Part shown: piece after piece, positions 1 to 11,433 of the stretch | Layout of the letters: each line of letters begins with the position of its first letter | Numbering within the stretch: position 1 is the stretch's first letter | Assembly: GCF_949987535.1 (NCBI RefSeq) | Contig: NC_080067.1 | Span: 62,554,405-62,618,404 of the forward strand | From: Balaenoptera acutorostrata | Taxonomy: Eukaryota; Chordata; Mammalia; Artiodactyla; Balaenopteridae | Length of the DNA: 64,000 nt | Direction of reading: 5' to 3' | Notes under the pieces: generated by a model | The model's input: the letters and a program-made list of their open reading frames with translations, nothing else | Database searches by the model: none | What the model was told of the DNA's origin: nothing | Position numbers and translations under genes: made by a program

Positions 1-1540
1 CATTAGATTCCAGTATTGGCATAGCTGGAAAAGCCCACTTTGTAATTTTTTACTTTTTGCTAAATGCTCTGTCAGGAGATCCAAAAGGCACTTTATGGCA
101 AAACTCAGTAGGAAAAGAAATACAGCAGCCTTTTAGCCACAAAGCTGGGATGCAGCAACTACAGTGTGTAGGTAAGGGGAGAAGAAATTCAGTTATCTGC
201 TTTGGTATAGTCAAGGTCAAATCTAAAATAATATCACTGAGACTTACCATACAGAATTACTGACAGCTCATGCATAAATACAAAGTTTCTAGTAACATCA
301 TGCATAGCACAATTTTATAGAGAGAGACTTGGGAAGTACCAGTGCTGGCTTCTATGCCTACCTCTCTGCTCATTATCTGTGTTATCTTAGTTATCTGATG
401 TAACCTTTCTGGAGCTGGGTTTCTCCGTGTGAAAGAAGAGAGAACTGGATTGGATTAGTTGCCCAGCTCTAAAACAAGGACTATTATTGTGTTAGGAAAA
501 AACTATGTTTGGATTATGGTAATCACTTGCTGCTTTCTATGGGAAGTGGCTCCTGATAAGTGAGGCTCTATTGTTGACTAAGCAGATGACAGCTGTGACC
601 ACCAGGTTTGGCACAGCTAGACCAGGACTAAACTGCTCTGCATAATTAAGGGAAAAAGATGGAGAAGCCCCAGAGAGAAGATTCTGGGAAAGGAATCAGG
701 TATCAGTAAAGCTAAGTGTTGGCACTGAAGAGGGGGTAAGGGGATAGAGAATCTCAAGAAATGTAAGGCTAAGAGAAGAGGCCTGGAGAAGAATGCTGGG
801 CTTTATAAACCCTCTCTTTTGCCTCTAATTCTAACCCGTCAATAAAGTGTACACTCTTCAGTAGTGCTTTGGTGCAAGTGAATTCTTTACTCTGAAGGTA
901 AAAATTATTAAATCCAGCTTCAGAGGCTGTGTGGAGGAATGGCTGATGTATGGCTTAAAATGTATTCCAAGGAAATGTACTATAATCTAAATTTACAATA
1001 TCGATAGCATCAGAGAATAACAGACCCCCCTCAACTAAGATGTAGCCAGACTGCATCTAGGTTCAGTTCTAGATATCACACTTCAGCAGGGGTCTCAAAC
1101 TCAAATACCTTTAGAGGCCAAGTCCAGTGAAGCTGGGATTAAGACAATAGGCAATGATGGAAGCTTGGAGCTGGGAATGCATGCCTCGTGGAAAGGTATT
1201 CACATTTCTTTTGATTTTTCTTTATTTTAAAACAAAGCAAATAAAAAGGACATTGTGCCAAGAAAAATACATTTGTGGGCCAGAACCAGACAGCTTGCAG
1301 TCTCTGAAACAGTCATTATCAAGTCAAGGGACATTCAGAGGAGAGTGGTCAGGATATGAAATAACTCACAATCATGCAGTATGTGAAACAACTGAGTAAA
1401 CTGGATTCTTTAATTTGAAAAAGAGTAGCACCGGGGGAACCTAGAGATTGTCCTCAAAGTATCTAAAGTCTGTTATACAAAGAAAGTGTTAAGAGATGTT
1501 TTATCTTCTCTTAAGATGTAAAACCAGAAAATAGGGGGCA
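1..1540. other. Unassigned AT-rich DNA, no gene seen
   Basis: No supported gene. The short open frames lack recognisable domains. A weak MIR-like stretch lies near 360-470, where the order of words resembles a MIR core. A patch near 1066-1300 has words reminiscent of non-autonomous hAT elements, but I cannot name a family. An AATAAA hexamer at 841-846 has no visible transcript context. Confidence 0.5.
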
Positions 1541-1625
1541 GCCATTAAGGATTAAATGAGTTAATATTTGTAAAGCACTCAGCACAGTGTCTGCACAGAG
1601 TTAGCACTACAGAAATATCTATTAT
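1541..1625 (+). repeat. MIR SINE, 3' fragment
   Basis: The order of words (GGATTAAATGAGTTAATA, then a stretch like AAGCACTCAGCACAGTG) matches the distal part of the MIR consensus in sense orientation. Only the 3' third is visible and the tRNA-like head is missing. This is an ancient mammalian SINE relic with no expected function. Confidence 0.65.
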
Positions 1626-2502
1626 ATTAAGTAAAGGGACTTGGTATTCAGAGTTGTTCAAGGTTGAAATGAATTCTGTGGTGGGTGATTGGAGGGCACC
1701 TCATGGGGATGGTTGAGGGACAATATTCTGAGGGATAGAAAGCCCATCCACTCTTGGAGACAAGTGTACAGACCTGGATGGTTCTCTAAGGTAACTTATA
1801 AATATGGGTTCCATTGAATGTGCATAAAATAAACAAAGAGAAAGACATTTCTCCTCTACTGAATGGTCTTGCATCACATTTCACTTCTCAGATAAGACTC
1901 ATCCCAGCTTTTAGATGGCAACCAACTAAAGTTATAAATTAAGTCCCCATGAAAAATAAAGTATGGGGGAGGTATATACAATCCTAGAAAGCAAGGGTGG
2001 TCTCAGTGGAAGTGTGGGGACTTTGGAAAGGAACTGCCAGAGTGCCCCTAGAGTCCTCCAACTAAGGAGTAGCTGGCATGGGCATAATGACGAAAAGCAT
2101 CAGAATTTAGTATCTGCAAATCTCTCAGAGCCTCCCTTATAGTTTTTTGTCAGACCAAGCTGATGTTGGATCATTCAAAAGAGAAATCCGTGTCTCAAAA
2201 CTCCAAAACTATGGAAACTGAGTCACAACAAGAAGACTAAGAAGATGTCTGCAAAGTACTTGTTAAATATTGAAATTCTGATTATGATGGGTACCATGTA
2301 TCATAGAAATATAATGATCAATATAAGGACAATAGTGACCAGAACTAACTCTGACTTAAGAAACTCAGTACTGATGTAGGTGTGAATAATGAAGTTCTGA
2401 GAACCCTGCATACAACTGAGGTGGAAAATCGAGATCCAACTAATAGTTGATGCATTGTTGCTTTGTGTAAAGTGGAGCAGTTGGAGAAGTAAAACGCTGG
2501 GA
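1626..2502. other. Unassigned stretch
   Basis: I see no gene, RNA or repeat that I can name. The composition is ordinary for mammalian non-coding DNA. Confidence 0.5.
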
Positions 2503-2670
2503 ATAAAGATTTACCAAGCACCCACTTTCAGTCAGGTACAGTGCTAGATGCTTGATGAGGGTTACTTTATTTAATCCTCACATTAACCTTGAGAAAAAGA
2601 TAATTAGTCCCATGTTATACACAAGAAAATTAGAGCTCAATTTAATAAACTTGCCCAACTCTCATACACT
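2503..2670 (-). repeat. MIR SINE, antisense fragment
   Basis: Read on the plus strand, the order is: sequence resembling 'caggcactgtgctagatgct', 'TTTAATCCTCACA', a GAGAAA/ATTAGAG block, then 'CTTGCCCAACTC'. This is the reverse complement of MIR. It is strongly diverged, as expected for an old insertion. An open frame of 117 codons overlaps it by chance. Confidence 0.7.
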
Positions 2671-2849
2671 TTTGTTGGATTATAAATCAATAAAAACTCT
2701 TTGGGGAGTAATTCAGCAGAAACTATCAAAACGTTTAAGGAGCAAAATTATTGTCTCAGCAATTCCATTTGTAGCCATTTATCTCTCAGGAATACTTTCA
2801 CAAGTGTATGAGGATATTATGTTCAATTGTTTCCCCTGCAGCATTATTT

Positions 2850-2980
2850 GTAATATTAATTATTACATAATAATTACAGATTATATAATAATACAGATTA
2901 TATAATAATTACAGATTAATAATAAAAATAATTATTATTAGTTATTAAGAGATAATTACATTATTGTAATTATCTCTTTA
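2850..2980. repeat. AT-rich tandem duplication plus perfect hairpin
   Basis: A 17-bp unit (ACAGATTATATAATAAT) is repeated exactly at 2876-2892 and 2893-2909, with a partial third copy after it. Downstream, 2947-2960 and 2965-2978 are perfect 14-bp inverted arms separated by the 4-base loop TTAT. No gene lies on either side. The hairpin could be a remnant of a palindromic element or a replication-slippage product. Confidence 0.85.
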
Positions 2981-3044
2981 GCAGGGCAGACTCTTACTGT
3001 CTGGAGACAGCCTAAAGGTTCTTCAGTAAAATAACTACCATATA

Positions 3045-3310
3045 CCTATATTCTAGAATACTTTGAATCCAATAAAAAGATTGAAACAGATGAAGTCAAA
3101 AATAAAAATACTACATGTAGCAAATCAACTTTTTATTGATAAAGTACATATACATCTGTATGTACATAATAAAAGGCCTGGAATAGCACCTGCCAAGTGA
3201 TTGATAGTAGTTACATCTAGAGAATAAAAGTGAGGAGCTGGGATGGAAGAGACCACTTTCTACTTTCTGCTCTTCTGTATTATTTAAACTATTTTAAACA
3301 GATATATGCT
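3045..3310 (+). mobile_element. Old L1-type 3' end (degenerate)
   Basis: The words around TACATAATAAAAGGCCTGGA, followed by a 'gatagtagttacatctagagaa' type segment and a T-rich 'tctactttctgctcttctgtatt' type segment, resemble the 3' UTR of old mammalian L1/HAL1-like elements. No coding part remains. The family is uncertain and the boundaries are approximate. Confidence 0.45.
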
Positions 3311-5237
3311 GTTCCATTGAAAAAAGATGGAAAGTCATAATGAACACAAAATCACACAAGCAGCCTCTGGCAGTTAGGACTCTGCACAGTGCTTCCTCCA
3401 GGATCTACTTCTAAGTTTACAGTTTGGGAGTTTCTCCCCTGAAATGTGTTTACTCTATCTAGGGCAGCAAATGATGCAAAGTAGAGCTACCTGAGAGAGA
3501 AGGCAAAAACTTTCCAAGGAAAATCAGTTAAAGCATGGACAGAGGCCATGGCAGCAACCATAAACACATTTTCCTGCCAAAAAATGAATACACATTTCTA
3601 GACATGAAGATTTATACAAAACAGTGCTGTGTCACATCAGTCTGTTTTCCCAAGAGTGCAGCTCTTTACAGCAGTTCCAAGTATTAAATTACCCGGGCAG
3701 ACATGATCAGGTACACATAGTTATCACTGATTACACCACTTCCATATACTCTATTTATCATGTTTATAACTCCAAATTTAAACCTTTAGCATCTCCTCTG
3801 GCTTTTCTCAGATAGTATCGTACTGAAAATCAGGATTCTAGTAAATCACACCGTCAGAGTATAAATGCCATGGCCGGCAGAAGAGTTAGATTTTTAGAAA
3901 TACCACAATATTTAGCAACCCTGATTACTATAATCATTAATGAGGTACAGAACCCTGAAACAAGACAACCCAAACAGAGTAGAACATGAGTATAAGAAAT
4001 TTAAAAATATTCCCAAAGTTCCAAGAATAGTTAGAGTGGATTAAACAAAGTGATAATGAATTATCTCTTTAGCAGGGTAGACTCTTACTGGCAGGGGAAT
4101 ATCATGAGAATAAATTGAAGCATCCAAAGACTGTTGAACTAGATGCCCTTTAGGGGTCTTTCCTTCCCTTGTGTGCATTTCCCCTAAAATATCCAAATAA
4201 CAATACATTGAGTCTTTCCATGTTGCTCGGTTGAAGATATTTCAGCAAAAATAATTTACTGAAGATACATTTACAATTCAAACTTTGCAAAAAGTCATCA
4301 AGCAGCTTTGTGCTTTAAGATGTGTATTTATATTCTACAGATTAACCATCTAATCGTTCCAAATGAATAATAACAACAAAACACATTAGTGTTAGTATAA
4401 TTGAGAAGCATTCATTTAAAGATAAACTTCCTGCCTCTTGTAGCTCTGGGTACTGAGGATACATAATAATGTGTAATCATATGAATTAATAAGATGCTTT
4501 CATACCTTCCAGCACTTAACAAAGTAGTTAAATCATTTCCCAAGCAGCACATGGTGACTCTATCAAAGGTGTCCTTGGCATATCACTGTTCTGGGTTTTC
4601 TCATTCCCATTTTTATCCTTGCCAATATTTGACCCGAGGCAAAAAGGTCAGTGTAAGTAATTAGAGCTCCTGAGTGTGCATACATGTGAATATATATATT
4701 ATACATATAACACATATATATGTAATATGTCTAAGTACCTCACTTATCATCTGTTTGAAATTTACCTGAGACTTAGAAAATAAGGGGAAAAAGTCCTGAG
4801 TAATCAATAGAAATGTCTAAAGTGAGGATTAAGTAGACCACATATGTAATACATCTGGAGGCTTATAGAAGATATTCAATAAAGAATCCCTAATTATTAT
4901 CATTACTATCATCATTATTGCCTCCACGTGGCCTCACAAAGGACCTGATATCGCTTATCAGAGAAAAATTACTTAGGTTTAAAGCAGCTAAAAAGCAATC
5001 TACTGAAATGAAGGATACATTTTGCTACAGCCAGGCCTACTTACAATCGCAAAGTTACAGTTAGCATTCTGACAATAAGGGAGAAAATATAGTGAAAATT
5101 ATAAAAGGCAGACATAGTTCAAAAGAAAGAGCAGAATAAGGCCATTTGCACCAGAACAAATGGGTTAGGGTATCTGAAGCCAGGGAGAGCATTATTTTAT
5201 CTTCGCAAAGCACACACTTTGTGTTCTCAATGATGGC
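3311..5237. other. Unassigned stretch with a dispersed 32-bp duplicate
   Basis: No gene is visible. Positions 4059-4090 repeat 2968-2999 with one mismatch (see findings). An AT-rich palindromic patch of TATA/CATA words lies at about 4688-4730. A weak MIR 3'-end-like segment, with a 'gatattcaataaa' word, is near 4830-4920. Confidence 0.5.
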
Positions 5238-5337
5238 ATTATAGAATAGCAGCCATGGAGTCAGACAGATCTGAGCTCAAATCCCAGCTCCACCTCCTCT
5301 GGTTTTTGTGATCTTGGCTAAGTTACTTAACCATTCT
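5238..5337 (+). repeat. MIR SINE, 5' part (split by L1)
   Basis: The words GAGTCAGACAGATCTGAGCT, AAATCCCAGCTC and AGTTACTTAACC match the sense MIR core. The element stops at the left edge of the L1 insertion and continues at 6904. The two pieces form one MIR when the L1 and one target-site copy are set aside. Confidence 0.85.
5323..5337. repeat. Target-site duplication, left copy
   Basis: TTACTTAACCATTCT is repeated exactly at 6889-6903 and brackets the L1. The first two bases may belong to the element end, so the certain duplication is 13 bp (ACTTAACCATTCT). Confidence 0.92.
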
Positions 5338-6890
5338 TTTTTTAACATCTTTATTGGAGTATAATTGCTTTACATTGTTGTGTTACTTGCTGCTGTATAA
5401 CAAAGTGAATCAGCTATACGTATACACATATCCCCATATCCCCTCCCTCTGGTGTCTCCCTCCCACCCTCCCTGTCCCACCCCTCTAGGTGGTCACAAAG
5501 CATCGAGCTTATCTCCCTCTGCAATGTGGCTGCTTCCCACTACCCAGCTCTTTTACATTTGGTTGTGTATATATGTCAATGCCACTCTCTCACTTCGTCT
5601 CAGCTTACCCTTCCCACTCCCCGTGTCCTCAAGTCCATTCTCTACGTCTGTGTCTTTATTCCTGTCCTGCCCCTAGGTTCATCAGAACCTTTTTTTTTTT
5701 TTTTTTAGATTCCATGTATATGTGTTAGCATACGGTATTTATTCTTCTCTTTCTGACTTACTTCACTCTGTATGACAGACTCTAGGTCCATCCACCTCAC
5801 TACAGATAACTCCATTTCATTTCTTTTTATGGCTGAGTAATATTCCATTGTATATATGTGCCACATCTTCTTTATCCATTCATCTGTCGACGGGCACTTA
5901 GGTTGCTTCCATGTCCTGGCTATTGTAAATAGTGCCGCAATGAACATTGTGGTACGTGACTCTTTTTGAATTATGGTTTTCTCTGGGTATATGCCCAGTA
6001 GTGGGATTGCTGGGTCATATGGTAGTTCTATTTTTAGTTTTTTAAGGAACCTCCATACTGTTCTCCATCGTGGCTGTATCAATTTACATTCCCACCAACA
6101 GTGCAAGAGGGTTCCCTTTTCTCCACACCCTCTCCAGCATCTATTGTTTGTAGATTTTTTGATGATGGACATTCTGACCAGTGTGAGGTAATACCTCATT
6201 GTAGTTTTGATTTGCATTTCTCTAATGATTAGTGATGTTGATCATCCTTTCATGTGTTTGTCGGCAATCTGTATGTCTTCTTTGGAGAAATGTCTATTTA
6301 GGTCTTCTGCCCATTTTTGGATTGGGCTGTTTGTTTTTTTGATACTGAGCTGCATGAGCTGCTTGTATATTTTGTAGATTAATCTTTTGTCAGTTGCTTC
6401 ATCTGCAAATATTTTCTCCCATTCTGAGGTTGTCTTTTTGTCTTGTTTATGGTTTCCTTTGCTGTGCAAAAGCTTTGAAGTTTCATTAGGTCCCATTTGT
6501 TTATTTTTGTTTTTATTTCCATTTCTCTAGGAGGTAGGTCAAAAAGGATCTTGCTGTGATTTATATCATAGAGTGTTCTGCCTATGTTTTCCTCAAAGAG
6601 TTTGACAGTGTCTGGCCTTACATTTAGGTCTTTAATCCATTTTGAGTTTATTTTTGTGTGTGGTGTTAGGGAGTGTTCTAATTTCATTCTTTTACATGTA
6701 GCTGTCCAGTTTTCCCAGCACCACTTATTGAAGAGGTTGTCTTTTCTCCATTGTATATTCTTGCCTCCTTTATCAAAGATAAGGTGATGATATGTGCATG
6801 GGTTTATCTCTGGGCTTTCTATCCTGTTCCATTGATCTATATTTCTGTTTTTTGTGCCAGTACCATACTGTCTTGATTACTGTAGCTTTT
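5338..6890 (-). mobile_element. L1 LINE, 5'-truncated, antisense
   Basis: The element lies on the minus strand: a poly-T tail at the left edge, then its 3' UTR (about 5345-5704), then ORF2 sequence reading right to left. It is about 1.55 kb of an original ~6 kb, so it was truncated at the 5' end during reverse transcription. An exact target-site duplication flanks it and interrupts a MIR, which gives precise boundaries. The 3' UTR is of the same type as the near full-length element at 11.4-17.3 kb. Coding capacity is lost (see the ORF2 remnant). It cannot move on its own. Confidence 0.95.
5705..6890 (-). pseudogene. L1 ORF2 C-terminal remnant
   Basis: This encodes the C-terminal part of the L1 ORF2 protein (endonuclease/reverse transcriptase family); the two catalytic domains are missing. 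The 3'-most open piece (6217 down to 5705) has the Cys-rich segment CWWECKLIQ near residue 41 and motifs such as [11 protein letters not shown]. An in-frame TGA at 6242-6244, where relatives have a Cys codon, separates it from the next piece. Between about 6379 and 6496 the reading frame changes, showing an indel. This is a dead fragment with no promoter. Confidence 0.93.
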
Positions 6891-6903
6891 ACTTAACCAT
6901 TCT
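6889..6903. repeat. Target-site duplication, right copy
   Basis: An exact repeat of 5323-5337, placed where the MIR resumes. Confidence 0.92.
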
Positions 6904-7050
6904 GATCCTCAATTTACTCCTCTCTTAAATGAGGATTGTAGTGTATCTCTTCCCTCACAGGAGTAGGTCTAAATGAAATGTTGTATGTAAATGGCTAACA
7001 CAGAGACCACCACATGGAATCCACTTATTAAATAGTAGCTATATTATGAT
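6904..7050 (+). repeat. MIR SINE, 3' part (split by L1)
   Basis: This continues the MIR that begins at 5238: GATCCTCAATTTACTCCTCT, then AAATGAGGATTGTAGT, then a 3' tail with 'ggctaacacagagaccac'. Order and orientation fit the left part. Confidence 0.8.
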
Positions 7051-7096
7051 TACTATGCTTTGCTTAAGAAAACATGAAAACAGATAATGCATTTTA

Positions 7097-7834
7097 AAGG
7101 AACTCTCCTACACTGTTGGTGGGAATGTAAATTGGTGCAGTTACTATGTAAAACAGTATGGAAGTTCCTTAAAAAACTAAAAATAGAGTTACCATATGAT
7201 CCTGCAATCCCTCTCCTGGGCATATATTCGGAGAAAACTCTAATTCAAAAAGATACATGGGCCCCAGTTTTCAAAGCAGCACTATTTACAATAGCCAAGA
7301 CATGCAAGCAACCTAAATGTCCATCAATAGATGAATGCATAAAGAAAATTAATGGAATATTACTCAGACATAAAAAGAATGAAATAATGCCATTTGCAGC
7401 AACATGGATGGACCCAGAGATTATCATATTAAGTGAAGTAAGTCATACAGAGAAAACAAATATCATATGATATCACTCATATGTGGAATCTAAAAAAAAA
7501 CGATTCAGATGAACTTATTTACAAAACAGAAATAGACTCACAGACATAGAAAACAAACTTATGGTTACCAAAAGGAATAGAGGGGGTGGGAAGGAGAGAT
7601 AAATTAGGAGTTTGGGATTAATATATACACACTACTATACATAAAATAGGTGAACAATAAGGATCTACTGTGTAACACAAAGAACTCTACTCAGTATCTT
7701 GTAATAACCTATAATGGAAAAGAATCTGAAAAAGAATATATATGTGTGTGTGTAACTGAATCACATTGCTGTACACTTGAAACTAACACAACATTGTAAA
7801 TTAACTATACTTCAATAAAAATAAATAAATAAAA
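7097..7834 (+). mobile_element. L1 LINE, 5'-truncated 3' end
   Basis: Sense L1 fragment of about 740 bp. The coding part (open 7087-7470) reads [16 protein letters not shown] and then [21 protein letters not shown], which is the ORF2 C-terminus. A 3' UTR follows, ending in an ACTTCAATAAAAATAAATAA tail near 7834. The 3' UTR differs from that of the 5.3 kb and 11.4 kb elements, so it is another, probably older, subfamily. The ORF2 end is frameshifted around the 'KINGIL' region. No convincing target-site duplication was found. Confidence 0.9.
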
Positions 7835-8540
7835 GATCCCTTTAAATAGTTTAATGCTATAAAGCAGTCTTGTCACTTAAGGGAGTAATTTTCAGTTATC
7901 CAGAAAATTAACATATGGAAAGCCTAATTCTCACATGATCCTGCCATGAATATGAAGACTTGGTTTATAATACAAAATATAATCGACACAAGTAGACAAA
8001 AAGATATATAATCAAATGCAAAAAGAAAGAATACTGTCTTCTTCTCCCCTTTATCTGGATCAAAGCAAGTTCACAAATGTCTCAGACTTAAAAGACTGTT
8101 GAATAGTTGTTGAAACTAGAACAGTCATTACACTTCTGTACGTGTAACTACACTAGCTTGGAAGTATATTTCTGCTGTTTCTTTCATGACACTTCTCTGC
8201 TTTTCGATTTAAAATCACAGACAAAATGTGAATCCCTCCAAATATACACTTATAAATGCCAGTGATATCTTGAGCGTCCAAAGTGAGAGGAAGGGATTAC
8301 TTTTTGAAAGGGTACAAAACTTTCTGATGACATTTATGCTATGATCATGGGGATATTCAATCGGTTTAATAGTCACAATGTTTCACAGCTTTTAGGAGGA
8401 GTGGTAGAAGAAAAGGAAGAGAAGAACAGAATAACCAGTGCCTCCCCAGTGCTTGAAAGACACTCAAGGAATACCTATTGAACTAATAAGTATGTTTATC
8501 CTAACTGGAATATTCAGTGAAACCTTTAAGATCTATTTAA
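7835..8540. other. Unassigned stretch
   Basis: No gene or repeat that I can name. AT-rich, with short chance frames only. Confidence 0.5.
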
Positions 8541-8599
8541 GATAGATAGATAGGTAGATAGATAGATAGATAGATAGAAGATAGATAGATAGATAGATA
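8541..8599. repeat. (GATA)n microsatellite
   Basis: About 14 tandem GATA/TAGA units with single-base interruptions (TAGGTAGATA near 8551, AGAAGATA near 8576). Uninterrupted runs are short, but this is a plausible length-variable marker. Confidence 0.95.
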
Positions 8600-11433
8600 T
8601 GCAGATAAAATTAGGACTTGGTTCAAAAGAATCGAGTCTCTGTGTTATTCAGAACTTTGGATTTAAATGGCAGAAACAACTCAAACACATCCAAGCAAAT
8701 ATGAATTGTATTGGCTTACTAAGTAAAAATGCCAGCAGTTGCCTAGCTTTGGCATAGCTAGATCCAGCTGCTCAAAAATGTCCTCTCTTCATTTTTTGGC
8801 TCCCTTTCTTTTGGATTGGCTACATCTTCCAGAAGTTTCTCTCCATGTGTTAAGAGTAGATAGCCACCAGCAGCTTCAGACTTACATAGACATTTCCCTC
8901 AGAAAGACAGAGAGGCTCTCTCTTCAAACATCCAAATAATTACCTCGAAAGGAACTCCAGTAAACCCTACTTGGATTAATTGGTCCTGCATTGATCATGG
9001 TGACCAATCATAATGGTTAGAAGGATTGGGCATTTTGATTTGCCACCTTGGCTCATGTGACTACAGCTGTGGAGGGAGGGAGAGGAGTGCCCTTTCATTG
9101 ATAGTTTTACCAGAATCCTACGTTGAGAGAAAGGAGCAATTTCCAAAAGAGTAGGATGTAGGAGAAACAAAATAATACATGTCAACTACAGTTGCCTACT
9201 ATAATTATTTTCATATCCTCTGTTGGTCCCCTCCTTGAGCCTCCAGAATATTATAGTCAGTTATTTACATGCCCCAGACCTCCTCAGGATGTACGCTTTC
9301 TCAGGATAGGGAATGTGTTTTCCTCAAAATGTGGATCACTGAACATTGTAGGCCCTCTCTAATTTAAGGGGATAACTTATACAAAATACTTTGTAAATTG
9401 TAAAGAATTATATAAATGTAAACATTTAGGGGATACATTTAATTGTCTTTAACCTTCTCAGAGAGTTGCAGACGTCGGAACTTCTGTCTCAAAATTCAGT
9501 GATCCTAGGAGATCATGCAGGACTGCTTCTGTATCTATGCTTCCTTGAACTCGTATCTTTTTATTGCTTGCCTTTTTTCCTGACTTATACCATAAAGGGG
9601 CTGAAAATAAAATAACCATGTTACTACCTGGAAGTATAACTATTATAGTACCCATTGTAATGTTGTTCCTGTTCCTGGCATTGAGCAAGATACCTGGAAT
9701 GTATCCACATCTGCTTTCCTTTTTGTTAGTTATCACATCTAATCTGATCTATACTGGCTCTCTCTCCCATAGATGATGTTTCTCTTAATACTCAGAATGA
9801 ATTGGTTTGTGGCCAATACTCCCAATATATTTTCAGCACCCTATAAGCCATCACCACCTTGAAAGTTCCATCACCTATTTTTCTAAAATTTTATTTCTAA
9901 GCTTCTCTCTTAAGGCTTTCTGGTTATCTAAGCTTCTCTCTTAAGGCTTTCTGGTTATCATGTATTTAAAATTATGTTAAGCAGGCAAATTATAACCCTC
10001 TAAAGGAGGACCATGCTTTATACATCATTTTTAAATCATTCACCATACCCTGCCACAAAAAAATAAAAAATAAGACAAATGCTCCTAAAAGTGATTTTTT
10101 ATTTAGCCTGAGAAAGGAAAAAGTGAGTGGAGAAAATGTGAAAACATTTCAGTAAAGATAAGACCATATAGTCGAGTCTCATTAAAATGAACATTACAGC
10201 AATAGAAGCTCACTGTAATTAAGATATTGCCAAGCTCTCTCTGGACAGTGGTCAATAGTAATGATGCCTTTTCATAACTCAGCATAACAAAGGTTTAATC
10301 CCTCAGTTAGTGTCCACTTAATTGTCAAGGGCCACCATGGAAGGGAGAAGCCTGAACAGTTGATTCTAAAGCGAAGAGTAAGTGGAAAGAGAGCAAAAAG
10401 CACCAGCTGCAACAGCAAAAACGTCCTCACAAAGAAATGCTGTCAAGGGACATATGAAACATGGTAATTTTATTTTTTACAAAAGGAGGAGGAAATAAGT
10501 AATAGAATCCATGGACTCTGCCAAGAAAAAAAAGGGCTGTGACCAAAAAGATATGCTCTGTTACAAGTTACACAAAAGTTTTACCTATATCATCTCACAG
10601 GGTGTAAGCATTCAACAAATTTATAAACTAGATATAATATTTTTATCACTTTGCAGATTGAGAAACTGAAATTCAGACTTCAAGTGTTTTTCCCAAGAGA
10701 GAAAGCTAGCTGTCTTCTGATTTAAATATTTTTTGCTGTTTCCATAACACCAGATCTCTTCTGTTGCCCTCCACAAATTAACCAGATGCTTTTAAAACAC
10801 TGAGACCTTATTGCCTTTTAAATATAATCTCAAATTTATTACAATTTCATTTTTTCTACTTTTTTAGTTGCACCATATATATATATGTGTAGGTTATAAT
10901 TTTACTCCTAAAGTATTTTTCTGTAGCTCTCCTTTTAACTAGCATTATCTAAAATATAGATGGCATCTAATAACTTAGATAATGTGGATTGGAAAAAGAT
11001 ATAAATTACAGTTATAAAATAAAGTAAACCCAGTTTTTTTCTTATGGTAGATGCTTAATAGTATTATATACGAAGAATTGGAAAAGCATGTTATGCAGTG
11101 AAATGTGTCAGCATTGCCTACAATCAGATAATTTAGATCTAACACAAGCTTTATCATCAATTTGCAGCATAGATGAGAAATAAGGGCAGAAGGAAAAGTC
11201 TACGTAAATGTGCAGGCATGAAAGGAGGCCTCAATGAGCTTACATCATAATTATAAAGACAAGGGAGATCCACTTAAAAAATTCATTATGTCTCTCCATT
11301 CAAGGTCATATAACTAGGGAGGAAGTGGCCTCAAAGACACAAGTTCCATTATTTCAATCATCTTTATGATATAGGCTACTCAGAACCTCTCAATTCAGTA
11401 CATTGGACAGCATCTTCACTTAAAAAAAAAAAA
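8600..11433. other. Unassigned stretch with a local duplication
   Basis: No supported gene. A 31-bp perfect tandem duplication lies at 9897-9958 (listed separately). A very weak MIR-like antisense block ('cagattgagaaactgaa') lies near 10600-10720. An A-run at about 11421-11435 borders the large L1. The short open frames around 8739-9776 show no domain. Confidence 0.45.
9897..9958. repeat. Perfect 31-bp tandem duplication
   Basis: Unit 1 is 9897-9927 and unit 2 is 9928-9958, identical base for base, beginning CTAAGCTTCTCTCTTAAGGC. The lack of divergence points to a recent event in otherwise old unique sequence. Confidence 0.97.

Noticed and set aside
841..846. AATAAA as a polyadenylation site of a gene
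   Set aside because: There is no exon or open frame upstream; the hexamer is frequent in AT-rich DNA.
8541..8599. Possible CRISPR-like repeat array
   Set aside because: A simple tetranucleotide microsatellite without unique spacers, in mammalian DNA.
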